64,000 nt of DNA from Methylorubrum sp. B1-46 (GCF_021117295.1 NZ_CP088247.1:4541001-4605000); one strand, 5' to 3'; positions 16,774 to 25,920 are shown, counted from the stretch's first letter. Numbers and translations: made by a program. Notes: generated from the letters alone by a model not told the origin.

Positions 16774-16800
16774 AGATGTGATCCGCGACGCGGCTGCGCC

Positions 16801-17130
16801 TCAGTGTTGCAGCGAAGCCTTCTCGACCGGCAGCGTCGGCGGGGTCGCGTCGGCGACCTGATGCCCGGTCACGGGGCGGGCGACCGGCGAGGAGGACCAG
16901 TCGGTCGCGATCTGGGCGGTCAGCAGCAGGGCGAGACCCGCGCAGAGCGCGTTGGCCGCGATCCAGAGCCGGCGCGAGGATTGCCGCACGGCCTTCGCCA
17001 GAGCGTCCGTCGTGGTCTCGTCGCGCGCCGCGCGATCCGAGATCGGCATGAGCCAGGGTTCGACGGAAAGCGCGTCGGCTCCCCAATTCTCGGAGGAACC
17101 CGGCAGGCGTTGGAACGGTGCGATCGACAT
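16801..17130 (-). CDS. Small membrane protein of unknown function
   Basis: A 109-residue protein beginning MSIAPFQRLPGSSENWG. It has a hydrophilic N-terminal half, one membrane helix (LWIAANALCAGLALLLTAQIA at about 65-85), and a Pro/Ser/Val-rich tail that would be outside. ATG 17130 follows a near-perfect AAGGAGG, which strongly supports translation. It lies downstream of recG on the same strand, but 283 bp away and behind a block of CTGAACG boxes. No family is recognised. Confidence 0.65.
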   Translation of the reverse strand: MSIAPFQRLPGSSENWGADALSVEPWLMPISDRAARDETTTDALAKAVRQSSRRLWIAANALCAGLALLLTAQIATDWSSSPVARPVTGHQVADATPPTLPVEKASLQH

Positions 17131-17358
17131 CGCGATCCTCCTTTTTTCCAGTGGCACCCCGGTCTACGAGGCCGTTTGTTCATCTCCAGTTAAGCGGCAA
17201 TTTGGGCAGATACAAGGTGTCTTCGATATTTGTGCCCGGACGAGCCCTCGGGTGCGGGCTCAAAATCACGCGCTAAGTTGCTGATTTTCCATGACGAACG
17301 CTGTCGCATCGCGCAGCGTTGCCGCAGCTGTTCACCCTTTCGTGCCGATGCCGGGTTC

Positions 17359-17417
17359 CTGAACGTGCCGTTCAGATTCCGGGGATTCTGAACGGAAACC
17401 TGAACGTTTTCGTTCAG
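17359..17417. repeat. Five CTGAACG boxes at the recG 3' end
   Basis: The 7-mer CTGAACG occurs at 17359-17365, 17388-17394 and 17400-17406. Its complement CGTTCAG occurs at 17369-17375 and 17411-17417. They form nested hairpins, including CCGTTCAGA (17368-17376) with TCTGAACGG (17387-17395), and CTGAACG-TTTT-CGTTCAG at 17400-17417. The last box overlaps the recG stop codon. This may be a terminator array for recG or an operator upstream of the gene ending at 16801. Confidence 0.75.
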
Positions 17418-19543
17418 CCCGCACCGATCAGCCGGATCGCGGCTTCCCGCTCGAACAGGTAGAGCAGCACCCTCAGTGCCCGGCCGCGCTCGCTCTGGAG
17501 GCGCGGGTCGCGCTCCACGATCAGCCGCGCGTCGTCGCGGGCGGCCTCCAACAGGTCGCCGTCGGTCTCGAGCCGGGCAAGGCGGAAGGCGGCCGCGCCG
17601 GACTGGCGGGTGCCGAGCACCTCGCCCTCGCCGCGCAGCCGCAGGTCTTCCTCGGCGATGCGAAAGCCGTCCTCGCTCGAGCGCATCATCTCCAGCCGCG
17701 CCTTGGCCACCTGCCCGAGCGGGCCGCGGTAGAGCAGCAGGCAGGAGGAGGCCTTCGAACCGCGCCCGACCCGGCCGCGGAGCTGGTGGAGCTGGGCCAG
17801 CCCGAAGCGCTCGGCATGCTCGATCACCATGATGGTGGCCTCCGGCACATCGACGCCGACCTCCACCACCGTGGTCGAGACGAGCACGCGGGTGCGCCCC
17901 GTTGCGAACGCCTCCATCGCCGCGTCCTTCTCCGGCCCCGGCATCTTGCCGTGGATCAGGCCGACCGCGTCGCCGAAATGCTTCTTCAGATCCTCGAACC
18001 GCTCGCCCGCCGCGGCGAGATCGACGTACTCGGATTCGGCGACCAGCGGGCAGATCCAGTAGACCCGGTCGCCCGCCGCCAGCGCCCGGTGCAGGCCGCC
18101 CACCACCTCGTCGATGCGCTCCACCGGCACGGTGATGGTCTTGATCGGCTGGCGCCCGGCCGGCTTCTCGTCGAGCACCGAGACGTCCATGTCGCCGAAG
18201 AAGGTCAGCGCCAGGGTGCGGGGGATCGGGGTCGCGGTCATCACCAGGATGTCCACCGCCTCGCCCTTGGCGCCAAGCGCGAGGCGCTGGTGCACGCCGA
18301 AGCGGTGCTGCTCGTCCACCACGGCGAGGCCGAGATCGCGGAAGGCGACCGATTCCTGGAACAGGGCGTGGGTGCCGACCACGATGTCGATCTCGCCCGC
18401 CGCCAGATCCGCCAGCGTCGCCCGGCGCTCGGCGGCCCGATCGCGGCCGGTCAGCAGGCGAAGACGCATGGCGCCGGCGAGCGGCACCAGCCGCTCGTAA
18501 TGCTGGCGCGCCAGGATCTCGGTCGGGGCCATCAGGGCGGCCTGCCGCCCGGCCTCGACAGCGGAGGCCATGGCGAGCAACGCCACGGCGGTCTTGCCGG
18601 AGCCGACATCGCCCTGGAGCAGGCGCAGCATCCGCCGCTCAGAGGCCATGTCGGCGCGGATCTCCTCCACCGCCCGCGCCTGCGCCCCGGTGAGTGCGAA
18701 GGGCAGCGCCGCCTCGACCTGTGCCTTCAGGTGCCCGTCGCCGGCATTGACCCGGCCGGCCTTGCGTCGCTGCCGGGCCCGCACCAGGGCGAGCGCGAGC
18801 TGCGAGGCCAGCAGCTCGTCATAGGCGAGGCGCTTGCGCGCGGGGCTCGCGGGCGGCGCCTGTCCCTCGACCGGGGGAGGGGGCGCCTCTTCCGGCCGAT
18901 GCTCGATGCGCAGGGCCTCGGCAAACGGCGGGAAGCGGTTGCGGGCGAGATAGGACGCGTCCTGCCACTCGGGCAGGACGGGAAGCCGGTCGAGCGCGCC
19001 GTGGACGATCTTGCTGATGACCCGTGAGGTCAGCCCCTCGGTCGCGCCGTAGATCGGCTCGACCGCGGGCAGGCTCGCCAGCCCCTCCTGGTCGAGGATG
19101 CGCGAGGGATGCACCATCTGCCGGGTGCCGTCCCACAGGTCGATCCGGCCGGAGACGTAGCGGTGGCTGCCCACTGGCAGCATCTTCTCGATGCGCCCGC
19201 GCGGCATGCCGAAGAACACGAGGCTGATGTCGCCGGTCCCGTCCTCGACCAGCACCCGGAAGGCCCGCTTGCCGAGAGCCGGCGGACGGTGGGCCACCAC
19301 GGTGACGCCGAGGGTCACGGGTTCGCCCGTCGGCGCGTCGCGGATCGAGCCGCAGAGGGGGCGGGCGACGCCGCTCTGGGGGAGGTGGAACAGCAGGTCG
19401 GCGACGCGGGCCGGCCGCTCCTCGGAGCCCAGCAGCTTCTCGATCAGCGGCGCGATCTTCGGCCCGACGCCGGGCAGGCCGCGGGCGGGGGCGAAGAGCG
19501 GATCGAGGATGCTGGGGCGTAAGGACGGGGCGTCGTCGGTCAT
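17414..19543 (-). CDS. recG: RecG, ATP-dependent DNA helicase for fork reversal
   Basis: A 709-residue superfamily 2 helicase that remodels stalled forks and branched DNA. It has an N-terminal wedge/OB domain (GVTVVAHRPP, VEDGTGDISLVFFG), Walker A LLQGDVGSGKTAV, the DEQH box (VVDEQHRFG), TATPIPRT, and the C-terminal helicase domain with HQLRGRVGRG and the TRG region near FRLARLETDGD. The start is ATG 19543. Its first base pairs overlap the stop of the HEAT-like gene (ATGA), so translation is coupled. The long open frame upstream of 19543 is antisense noise over that gene. It is near sdhE and mfd, a neighbourhood common in Alphaproteobacteria. Confidence 0.97.
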   Translation of the reverse strand: MTDDAPSLRPSILDPLFAPARGLPGVGPKIAPLIEKLLGSEERPARVADLLFHLPQSGVARPLCGSIRDAPTGEPVTLGVTVVAHRPPALGKRAFRVLVEDGTGDISLVFFGMPRGRIEKMLPVGSHRYVSGRIDLWDGTRQMVHPSRILDQEGLASLPAVEPIYGATEGLTSRVISKIVHGALDRLPVLPEWQDASYLARNRFPPFAEALRIEHRPEEAPPPPVEGQAPPASPARKRLAYDELLASQLALALVRARQRRKAGRVNAGDGHLKAQVEAALPFALTGAQARAVEEIRADMASERRMLRLLQGDVGSGKTAVALLAMASAVEAGRQAALMAPTEILARQHYERLVPLAGAMRLRLLTGRDRAAERRATLADLAAGEIDIVVGTHALFQESVAFRDLGLAVVDEQHRFGVHQRLALGAKGEAVDILVMTATPIPRTLALTFFGDMDVSVLDEKPAGRQPIKTITVPVERIDEVVGGLHRALAAGDRVYWICPLVAESEYVDLAAAGERFEDLKKHFGDAVGLIHGKMPGPEKDAAMEAFATGRTRVLVSTTVVEVGVDVPEATIMVIEHAERFGLAQLHQLRGRVGRGSKASSCLLLYRGPLGQVAKARLEMMRSSEDGFRIAEEDLRLRGEGEVLGTRQSGAAAFRLARLETDGDLLEAARDDARLIVERDPRLQSERGRALRVLLYLFEREAAIRLIGAG

Positions 19544-20715
19544 CGGCGGGTGGGTTGGGGGACTGAGGTGCCCGATGACCGGGCGGCGCGTTCCTTCAGG
19601 ATGAAGGCGGCCCGCCAGCGCACGGACGGGCTCGTGTCGTCGGCCAGTCGTTCGACCAGGGCGTGCATCCGGTCGCCGAGGGCCGCGCGATGCACCGCCA
19701 GCCCGTCGGCCGCCACGCGCCGCACGACGGCGGAACGGTCCTGGGCGCCCTGTGCGATCAACGTCTCCAATTCCGAGGTCCGAACGAACCGGCGCTCCCC
19801 GATTACGCGAACGCGACGAGTGAGGCCATAGGACTTGTCGATCCATTCCCGCCGGTACCCCTCCGGCCATGTCGCCCGCTCCTCGATCAGGAAGCGCAGG
19901 GCACAGGCCCGGACGGAGGGCAGGACGGCATGGCGCGCCAGATCGGGCAGGAAGGGATCGAGGCCGGACCATCGGGCGGCGCGCTGAAGCCGCTTCCCCA
20001 TTCGGCCGGTTCGGGCGGTGCACAGCCGCTCGGCGAGCCGCGCGCAGACATCGGTTCGCATCATCAGATCATCGAGGACCCGCCCGTTATCCTCCTGTTC
20101 CGCCCGCCAGCGCTGCCATTCCGGCATCCGGTCGAGAAGGAAGAGTAGGGCTTCGGCCGCCGCCTCTGCCGCAGCGGCCGGGAAGAGGCGCAGGGCGGCG
20201 CTCCGCGCCGAGAGACGGACCGGAAGCGCCCAGTCGTTGAGCCGGTAGGCGATCGCCGCGATCTCGAAGGCGGTCCGGGCCGGGCCGCCCGGCATCCGCA
20301 GGGCGGCCTCGCGCACGTACCCGTCCGGATGGAAGACGAAGAGGCGATCGAGACCGGCCGTCGCGCAGAGGTGGGCCAGATCGGCCTCACGGTGTCGCCA
20401 CGCGGGCAGGTCTCCCGAAACGTGGCGTGAGAGCAGGATCAATTCCGCCACCGCGGCGCTGGCGGCCGGAACGGCAGCGGGGGAAAGGGCGGTGAGATCG
20501 GAGACGGCGGCTTCGAGATCGACCTGCTGCAGATTGCCGTCTCGAACGCCTTCGATCACATGCTGGATGCGGTCGAGGAGCGGGCCCGGTACGGCCACGC
20601 CGACTTGGCACGACGCCGGATCCCTGTCGTCCAGGCCGGACCAGGGCACCTCGCGCGCCGCGTTTTGACGCTGCAGCCGCGTCAGGACGGCGCGCATCCA
20701 TGTCGGCAAGTTCAT
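19540..20715 (-). CDS. HEAT-repeat-like protein coupled to recG
   Basis: A 391-residue, entirely helical, Ala/Leu/Arg-rich protein without signal peptide. The C-terminal part reads as HEAT-like repeats: FVRTSELETLIAQGAQDRS, then VVRRVAADGLAVH, then DDTSPSVRWRAAFILKERA. Such solenoids usually bind proteins or alkylated DNA, but no catalytic residue is recognisable. ATG 20715 follows GCGGAGGATGGG. The stop overlaps the recG start by four bases, so the two products are co-made. A DNA-repair or replication link is inferred only from that coupling. Confidence 0.7.
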   Translation of the reverse strand: MNLPTWMRAVLTRLQRQNAAREVPWSGLDDRDPASCQVGVAVPGPLLDRIQHVIEGVRDGNLQQVDLEAAVSDLTALSPAAVPAASAAVAELILLSRHVSGDLPAWRHREADLAHLCATAGLDRLFVFHPDGYVREAALRMPGGPARTAFEIAAIAYRLNDWALPVRLSARSAALRLFPAAAAEAAAEALLFLLDRMPEWQRWRAEQEDNGRVLDDLMMRTDVCARLAERLCTARTGRMGKRLQRAARWSGLDPFLPDLARHAVLPSVRACALRFLIEERATWPEGYRREWIDKSYGLTRRVRVIGERRFVRTSELETLIAQGAQDRSAVVRRVAADGLAVHRAALGDRMHALVERLADDTSPSVRWRAAFILKERAARSSGTSVPQPTRR

Positions 20716-20867
20716 CCCATCCTCCGCGACTCGGCTCGGCCACGCGCGCTCTCGCCGTCCGCATTGATGGCACACGAGACCGCGCCGGCGATGCTCCCCC
20801 GGAGCGCGGCGGTGAGCCGAGCGGCAGTCTTTGCCTCCGCTCGCTCGGATTGCCAGAGGAAGCGGCC

Positions 20868-21094
20868 ATGCGCGTCCTGCTGGCAGGCTCTTCCTGATGG
20901 CTCGGCCGGTTCCTCGCGCCGCCACGGCGCGCGGCGGGCCACGCCGTCACGAGGTTCGATAGGGCGCCGGGCCCCGAGCCGCAGGTGGTCGGCTCGGTGG
21001 CCGAAACCGGACCGATCGCGCGGGTCTTCGAGGCGGTGATCCATGCCGGCGCCCTGCACAAGCCGGACATCGCCCGCGTGCTCGACGCCCAGAG
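20868..21094 (+). pseudogene. Remnant of an NAD-dependent epimerase/dehydratase gene
   Basis: ATG 20868, preceded by GAGGAAGCGGCC, opens MRVLLAGSS, then a TGA stands where the Rossmann glycine (SGWLGRFL) should be. The same frame continues WLGRFLAPP and GHAVTRFDR, then VVGSVAETGPIARVF and VIHAGALHKPDIARV, the core of SDR-type epimerases. Similarity stops near 21094, so three quarters of the gene is missing. It is clearly a broken relic with one nonsense codon plus a large truncation. The rest of the 538-bp gap (20716-20867, 21095-21253) shows no gene. Confidence 0.7.
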
Positions 21095-21253
21095 CACGGG
21101 CGCGCCGCTGCCCTTCACGCACGATCCTTCGCGCACGATGCGAGTTACGTTTCGCCGCAGGTTCGGGCGATGGGGCGCCCCATACGCTGACGCCGTTTGC
21201 CCACGGCCGCACGCCCCTCTACATGCGGGTTCAGGATTACCAGGGGACAGCCC

Positions 21254-21550
21254 ATGTCCGGCACCACCCGCACCAGCGCCGACCTCGACCCGCGCCGCCG
21301 CCGCACGCTGTTTCGCGCGTGGCACCGCGGCATCCGCGAGATGGATCTGATCATGGGCCGCTTCGCCGATGCCGAGATCGGCGCGTTGTCCGAGGAGGAA
21401 CTGACGCAGTTCGAGGCGCTGATCGAGGTGCCCGACCGTGACCTGTTCCGCTGGCTCACCGGCGAGGACGCGACGCCGGAGAATTACGACACCGCCGTCT
21501 ATCGCCGGCTCAAGGCGTTCCATCGGCACGACGCACCGATCCATAACTGA
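21254..21550 (+). CDS. sdhE: SdhE, FAD assembly factor for succinate dehydrogenase
   Basis: A 98-residue SdhE/DUF339 protein. The RGIREMDLIMGRFAD segment contains the RGxxE motif needed for covalent flavinylation of SdhA, and FRWLTGEDATPENYD closes the five-helix fold. It acts in the cytoplasm on succinate dehydrogenase. ATG 21254 follows AGGGGACAGCCC. It lies between recG (opposite strand) and mfd (same strand), an arrangement frequently seen in Alphaproteobacteria. A palindromic repeat separates it from mfd. Confidence 0.93.
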   Translation: MSGTTRTSADLDPRRRRTLFRAWHRGIREMDLIMGRFADAEIGALSEEELTQFEALIEVPDRDLFRWLTGEDATPENYDTAVYRRLKAFHRHDAPIHN

Positions 21551-21591
21551 ACTCGTCGGCGCAGGCCGGCTTCATCGAACGCGGCACCAAA

Positions 21592-21722
21592 TCCCTCTCC
21601 CCTCTGCGGGAGAGGGTGACCCGCGAAGCGGGTCGGGCGAGGGGAGCGCCCTTTCCGGACAGGTCGCCACCTCTCCCGCCTCGCATCCGCGCGGCACCCT
21701 CCCCCGCAGAGGGGGAGGGTTC
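21592..21722. repeat. GC-rich palindromic interspersed repeat between sdhE and mfd
   Basis: The block contains three hairpins: CCCTCTCCC (21593-21601) with GGGAGAGGG (21608-21616), ACCCGC-GAA-GCGGGT just after it, and CCCTCCCCC with GGGGGAGGG at its right end. The middle carries GGGCGAGGGGAGCGCC, shared with the block at 3032-3120. It ends about 27 bp before the mfd start, which has no clear ribosome binding site. Confidence 0.7.
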
Positions 21723-21748
21723 TTCACTGCCTCTTTATCCAAGAATCG

Positions 21749-24700
21749 ATGGCCAAGCCCCAGCCCAAGCCGCCCGCTCCCGCCTCGAAGCCGCAGATTG
21801 CCCGCTTCGCCCTGCCGAAATCGGCGCCGCTGACCAAGGCGCTCGATGCGATCAAGCGTGGCGACAGCCCGACGCTGGCCTCCGTGCCCGACGGCTTCGA
21901 CGCGCTGGTGGCCGCCGACCTCGCCCGGGCGCTGTCGGGCACCTTCGAGGGGCCGGCGGTGCTGGTCCACGTCGCGCGGGATTCCGGGCGCTCCAACGCC
22001 TTCCAGAACGCGCTGAAATTCGTCGCTCCCGAGATCGAGGCGATGAGTTTTCCGGCCTGGGACTGCCAGCCCTACGACCGCGTCTCGCCCAATGCCGCGA
22101 TCGCCGCGCAGCGCATGACCGCGCTCTCGCGGCTGACCCGCTCGCGCTCGTCGGAAGAGAAGCCGCGCATCCTCTGCACCACGGTGAACGCCCTGGTGCA
22201 GCGGGTGCCGCCCCGCGCCCGGGTTGCGGTCGAGACCTTCTCGGCGGCGATCGGCAACGTGGTGCCGATGGACAAGGTGGTGGCCTGGGTCGAGGCCAAC
22301 GGCTTCCTGCGCACCGGCACGGTGCGGGATACCGGCGAGTACGCCGTGCGCGGCGGCATCCTCGATCTCTCGCCGCCGGGCCTGCCGAACCCGATCCGCC
22401 TCGACTTCTTCGGCGACACCCTCGAATCGATCCGCGCCTTCGATCCCGAGACGCAGCGCACGGTGGGCTCGCTCCGCTCCCTGGACCTCGTGCCGATGAG
22501 CGAGGTGCAGCTCACCACCGAGACGATTCGGCGCTTCCGCCAGGGTTATCTCACGAGCTTCGGCGCGGCGACCCGCGACGACCGGCTCTACGAGACGGTG
22601 AGTGAGGGGCGGCGCTATGCCGGCCTCGAGCACTGGATGCCGTTGTTCTACGACGGCCTCGACACCCTGTTCGATTATCTCGGCGACGTGCCGATGCTGT
22701 TCGACCCGCAGGTCGAGGAAGCGGCGTCCGAGCGGCTCTCGCTGATCCAGGATTATTTCCAGGCCCGCGAGGCGGCGCTGAAGAACCCGCAATCGGGTGT
22801 GGCGCCCTACAAGCCGCTGCCGCCCCGCGCGCTCTACCTCACCCCTAACGAGTGGAAGGGTAAGGTCGAGGCCGGCACGGTGGCGCGGCTCACCCCCTTC
22901 GCCCAGCCGGATTCGGATGAGCGGGCGGTGATCGATTGCGGTGCCAGGGCCGGCCGCAACTTCGCGCCCGAGCGGGCCGACGAGGCGGCCAGCGTGTTCG
23001 ACGCCGCGGTGGCGCATATCCGCGACCTCCAAGCATCCGGGCATCACGTGATCCTTGGATCCTGGTCCGACGGTTCCCGCGACCGGCTCTGCGGCGTGCT
23101 GACCGATCACGGCCTGAAAAAACCGATCGAGATCAACACCTTCACGGCCGTGAACGCGCTCAAGCGCGGCACCGACGTGGCGGTCGCGGTCTGGGGCCTG
23201 GAGGCGGGCTTCACCCTCGACAAGCTGGCGGTGGTGGCCGAGGGCGACATCCTCGGTGACCGGCTGGTGCGCCAAAAGCGCAAGTCCAAACGGCCCCAGG
23301 ACATCATCCTGGAAGTGCAGGCGCTCCAGCCCGGCGACCTCGTGGTCCATGCCGATCACGGCATCGGCCGCTTCGTTGGCCTCAAGACCATCACCGCGGC
23401 CGGTGCGCCGCACGACTGCCTGGAACTGCAATATGCCGGCGGCCTGCTGCTCTTGCCGGTGGAGAATATCGAGCTTCTGACCCGCTACGGCTCGGAGGAT
23501 TCCGAGGTCGCGCTGGACCGCCTCGGCGGCGGGGCGTGGCAGGCCCGCAAGGCCAAGATGAAGCGCCGCATCCTCGAGATGGCGGGCGAACTCATCAAGG
23601 TGGCCGCCGCGCGCTTCGTGAAGCCCGCTCCCAGCCTCAAGGCCCCGGAGGGGCTCTACGAAGAGTTCGCCGCGCGCTTCGCCTTCCAGGAGACCGAGGA
23701 TCAGGCCAACGCCATCGACGCGGTGCTCGACGACCTCAATGCCGGGCGTCCGATGGACCGCCTCGTCTGCGGCGATGTCGGCTTCGGCAAGACCGAGGTG
23801 GCGCTCCGCGCGGCCTTCGCTTCGGCGATCTCGGGCAAGCAAGTCGCGGTGGTCGTACCCACCACCCTGCTCGCGCGCCAGCACTACCGTACCTTCGCCG
23901 AGCGCTTCAAAGGTCTGCCGATCAACGTGGCGCAGCTCTCGCGCTTCGTCTCGGCCGGCGATCAGCGCCAGACCCGCGCGGGGCTGGCCGAAGGCAAGGT
24001 CGACATCGTCGTCGGTACCCACGCGTTGCTGGCCAAGAACGTCGCCTTCAAGGATCTCGGCCTCATCATCGTCGATGAGGAGCAGCATTTCGGCGTCGCC
24101 CACAAGGAGCGGCTGAAGGCGCTCCAGGCGGACGTCCACGTGCTGACGCTCTCGGCCACCCCGATCCCGCGCACGCTGCAGCTCGCCATGACGGGCGTGC
24201 GCGAACTCTCGATCATCGCCACGCCGCCGGTGGATCGGCTGGCCGTGCGCACCTTCGTGACGCCGTTCGATCCCCTTCTGATCCGCGAGGCACTGCTGCG
24301 CGAGCGCTACCGTGGCGGACAGGCCTTCTACGTGGTGCCGCGCATCGAGGATCTGGCGGAGGTCAAGCGCTTCCTAGATCAGGAGATGCCGGAGGTGACG
24401 GTGGCGGTCGCCCATGGCCAGATGGCAGCGGGCCAGCTCGAGGACGTGATGACCGCGTTCTACGAGGGCAAGTACGACGTGCTGCTCTCGACCACCATCG
24501 TCGAATCCGGCCTCGACATCCCGACCGCGAACACGCTGATCGTGCACCGGGCCGACATGTTCGGGCTGGCCGCGCTCTACCAGCTCCGCGGGCGCGTCGG
24601 ACGCTCCAAGGCGCGGGCCTATGCTCTGTTCACGACGCCGGCCAACCGTCAGCTCACCACCCAGGCCGAGCAGCGGCTCAAGGTGCTCCAGAGCCTCGAC

Positions 24701-25345
24701 ACGCTCGGCGCCGGCTTCCAGCTCGCCTCCCACGACCTCGACATCCGCGGTGCCGGCAATTTGCTTGGCGACGCCCAGTCCGGCCACATCAAGGAAGTGG
24801 GCTACGAACTCTACCAGCAGATGCTAGAGGACGCCGTCACCGCGCTCAAGGCCGGGATCGAGGAGCCGGTGGAGGAGGCGTGGTCGCCGACCATCGCGCT
24901 CGGCGCGCCCGTGACGATCCCGGAGGATTACGTCGAGGATCTCACCGTCCGACTCGGTCTCTACCGCCGCCTCTCCACGCTGGAGAACGACGCCGAGATG
25001 GAGAGTTTTGGGGCCGAGCTGATCGACCGCTTCGGGCCCCTCCCGCCGGAGGTGGAGCAGCTCCTGAAGATCGTGACCATCAAGATCCTGTGCCGCGAGG
25101 CCAATGTCGAGAAAGTCGAGGCCGGGCCGAAGGGCGTCGTGGTCCACTTCCGCGAAAAGTCCTTCGCCAACCCGCAGGGGCTCGCCGCCATGGTCGTGGA
25201 GCAGGGCTCCTTCGCCAAGGTCCGTCCCGACATGAGCGTCGTGTTCATCCGCGAACTCGACACCGTGCCCAAGCGCCTGAAGGAGACGACGCAGATCATG
25301 CGCGGCCTCGTGACCATCGCCAAGCGGGCGACGAAGGCGGCGTGA
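21749..25345 (+). CDS. mfd: Mfd, transcription-repair coupling factor
   Basis: An 1198-residue ATPase that displaces stalled RNA polymerase and recruits UvrA. It has the UvrB-like N-terminal domains, the RNA polymerase-interacting domain (LQPGDLVVHADHGIGRFVGL near 525), Walker A CGDVGFGKTEVALRAAF, the DEEQ box (IVDEEQHFGVAHKERL), TLSATPIPRTLQ, the TRG motif region with QLRGRVGRSKARAYAL, and the TRCF C-terminal domain. It is slightly longer than the E. coli protein because of a Pro/Lys-rich start. ATG 21749 has no strong Shine-Dalgarno; no better start is seen. It is followed by 306 bp containing the csp promoter. Confidence 0.97.
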   Translation: MAKPQPKPPAPASKPQIARFALPKSAPLTKALDAIKRGDSPTLASVPDGFDALVAADLARALSGTFEGPAVLVHVARDSGRSNAFQNALKFVAPEIEAMSFPAWDCQPYDRVSPNAAIAAQRMTALSRLTRSRSSEEKPRILCTTVNALVQRVPPRARVAVETFSAAIGNVVPMDKVVAWVEANGFLRTGTVRDTGEYAVRGGILDLSPPGLPNPIRLDFFGDTLESIRAFDPETQRTVGSLRSLDLVPMSEVQLTTETIRRFRQGYLTSFGAATRDDRLYETVSEGRRYAGLEHWMPLFYDGLDTLFDYLGDVPMLFDPQVEEAASERLSLIQDYFQAREAALKNPQSGVAPYKPLPPRALYLTPNEWKGKVEAGTVARLTPFAQPDSDERAVIDCGARAGRNFAPERADEAASVFDAAVAHIRDLQASGHHVILGSWSDGSRDRLCGVLTDHGLKKPIEINTFTAVNALKRGTDVAVAVWGLEAGFTLDKLAVVAEGDILGDRLVRQKRKSKRPQDIILEVQALQPGDLVVHADHGIGRFVGLKTITAAGAPHDCLELQYAGGLLLLPVENIELLTRYGSEDSEVALDRLGGGAWQARKAKMKRRILEMAGELIKVAAARFVKPAPSLKAPEGLYEEFAARFAFQETEDQANAIDAVLDDLNAGRPMDRLVCGDVGFGKTEVALRAAFASAISGKQVAVVVPTTLLARQHYRTFAERFKGLPINVAQLSRFVSAGDQRQTRAGLAEGKVDIVVGTHALLAKNVAFKDLGLIIVDEEQHFGVAHKERLKALQADVHVLTLSATPIPRTLQLAMTGVRELSIIATPPVDRLAVRTFVTPFDPLLIREALLRERYRGGQAFYVVPRIEDLAEVKRFLDQEMPEVTVAVAHGQMAAGQLEDVMTAFYEGKYDVLLSTTIVESGLDIPTANTLIVHRADMFGLAALYQLRGRVGRSKARAYALFTTPANRQLTTQAEQRLKVLQSLDTLGAGFQLASHDLDIRGAGNLLGDAQSGHIKEVGYELYQQMLEDAVTALKAGIEEPVEEAWSPTIALGAPVTIPEDYVEDLTVRLGLYRRLSTLENDAEMESFGAELIDRFGPLPPEVEQLLKIVTIKILCREANVEKVEAGPKGVVVHFREKSFANPQGLAAMVVEQGSFAKVRPDMSVVFIRELDTVPKRLKETTQIMRGLVTIAKRATKAA

Positions 25346-25471
25346 AGACGTGGTGGGGCGAGGGAGATCTTCGCCTCAACACGCGCCACGCATTGAAGAA
25401 TCGCGGGTGCAGGCAGGTCGTTTCAAGCGATCTGCCAACAATTATTGCGCTACGAAAAATAAAATACCGCC

Positions 25472-25500
25472 TTGATAAAGCTCCATTCCAATTGCATATA
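25472..25500 (+). promoter_or_regulatory. Possible sigma-70-type promoter of the cold-shock gene
   Basis: TTGATA (25472-25477), a 17-bp spacer and CATATA (25495-25500) lie in the only AT-rich stretch of the mfd-csp gap (25430-25510). Initiation near 25507 would give a leader of about 145 nt before the csp ATG, in keeping with the long leaders of cold-shock genes. The remaining gap holds no gene. Confidence 0.5.
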
Positions 25501-25651
25501 AGTTCTCATCGATGCGAGGCCGGATTTTCTGGGCCGTAACGCCTCCGCAGGGCGGTTCTCATTTTCCTTCGTTATCGGTCGAACGACACAGCCTCGGTGC
25601 CGCAGGGCGCAGAGGCTCGCTAGCTGTATCCTGCGGAGACAAGGACATTCT

Positions 25652-25861
25652 ATGAGCACCGGCACCGTCAAGTGGTTCAACGAGCAGAAGGGCTTCGGCT
25701 TCATCCAGCCTGAGGACGGCTCGAAGGACGTTTTCGTCCACATCTCCGCCGTCGAGCGCGCCGGCCTGCGCGGCCTCACCGAGGGCCAGCGGGTCTCCTA
25801 CGAGATGGAAACCGACCGCCGTTCCGGCAAGCAGTCGGCGGGACAGCTCCAGGTCGCGTAA
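25652..25861 (+). CDS. CspA-family cold-shock protein
   Basis: A 69-residue single cold-shock domain that binds single-stranded RNA and DNA as a chaperone. RNP1 KGFGFI is at 14-19 and RNP2 VFVHI at about 28-32, with the conserved WFN start ([10 protein letters not shown]). ATG 25652 follows AAGGACATTCT. A strong intrinsic terminator begins 25 bp after the stop. Which csp paralogue this is cannot be decided. The downstream DUF6481 gene has an almost identical ribosome-binding region. Confidence 0.96.
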   Translation: MSTGTVKWFNEQKGFGFIQPEDGSKDVFVHISAVERAGLRGLTEGQRVSYEMETDRRSGKQSAGQLQVA

Positions 25862-25885
25862 TCCGCGCCTGAACCCGACATGTCG

Positions 25886-25920
25886 AAGCCGCTCCGGTCC
25901 GGAGCGGCTTTGCGCTTTTT
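25886..25920 (+). terminator. Intrinsic terminator after csp
   Basis: AAGCCGCTCCG (25886-25896) pairs exactly with CGGAGCGGCTT (25900-25910) around a GTC loop and is followed by TTGCGCTTTTT. An 11-bp GC stem plus a U-tract make this a convincing Rho-independent terminator. Confidence 0.9.

Noticed and set aside
21572..24139. An 855-codon open frame opposite mfd
   Set aside because: It mirrors the mfd coding frame, is rich in Arg, His and Gly, and has no domain. It is an artefact of GC3 bias.
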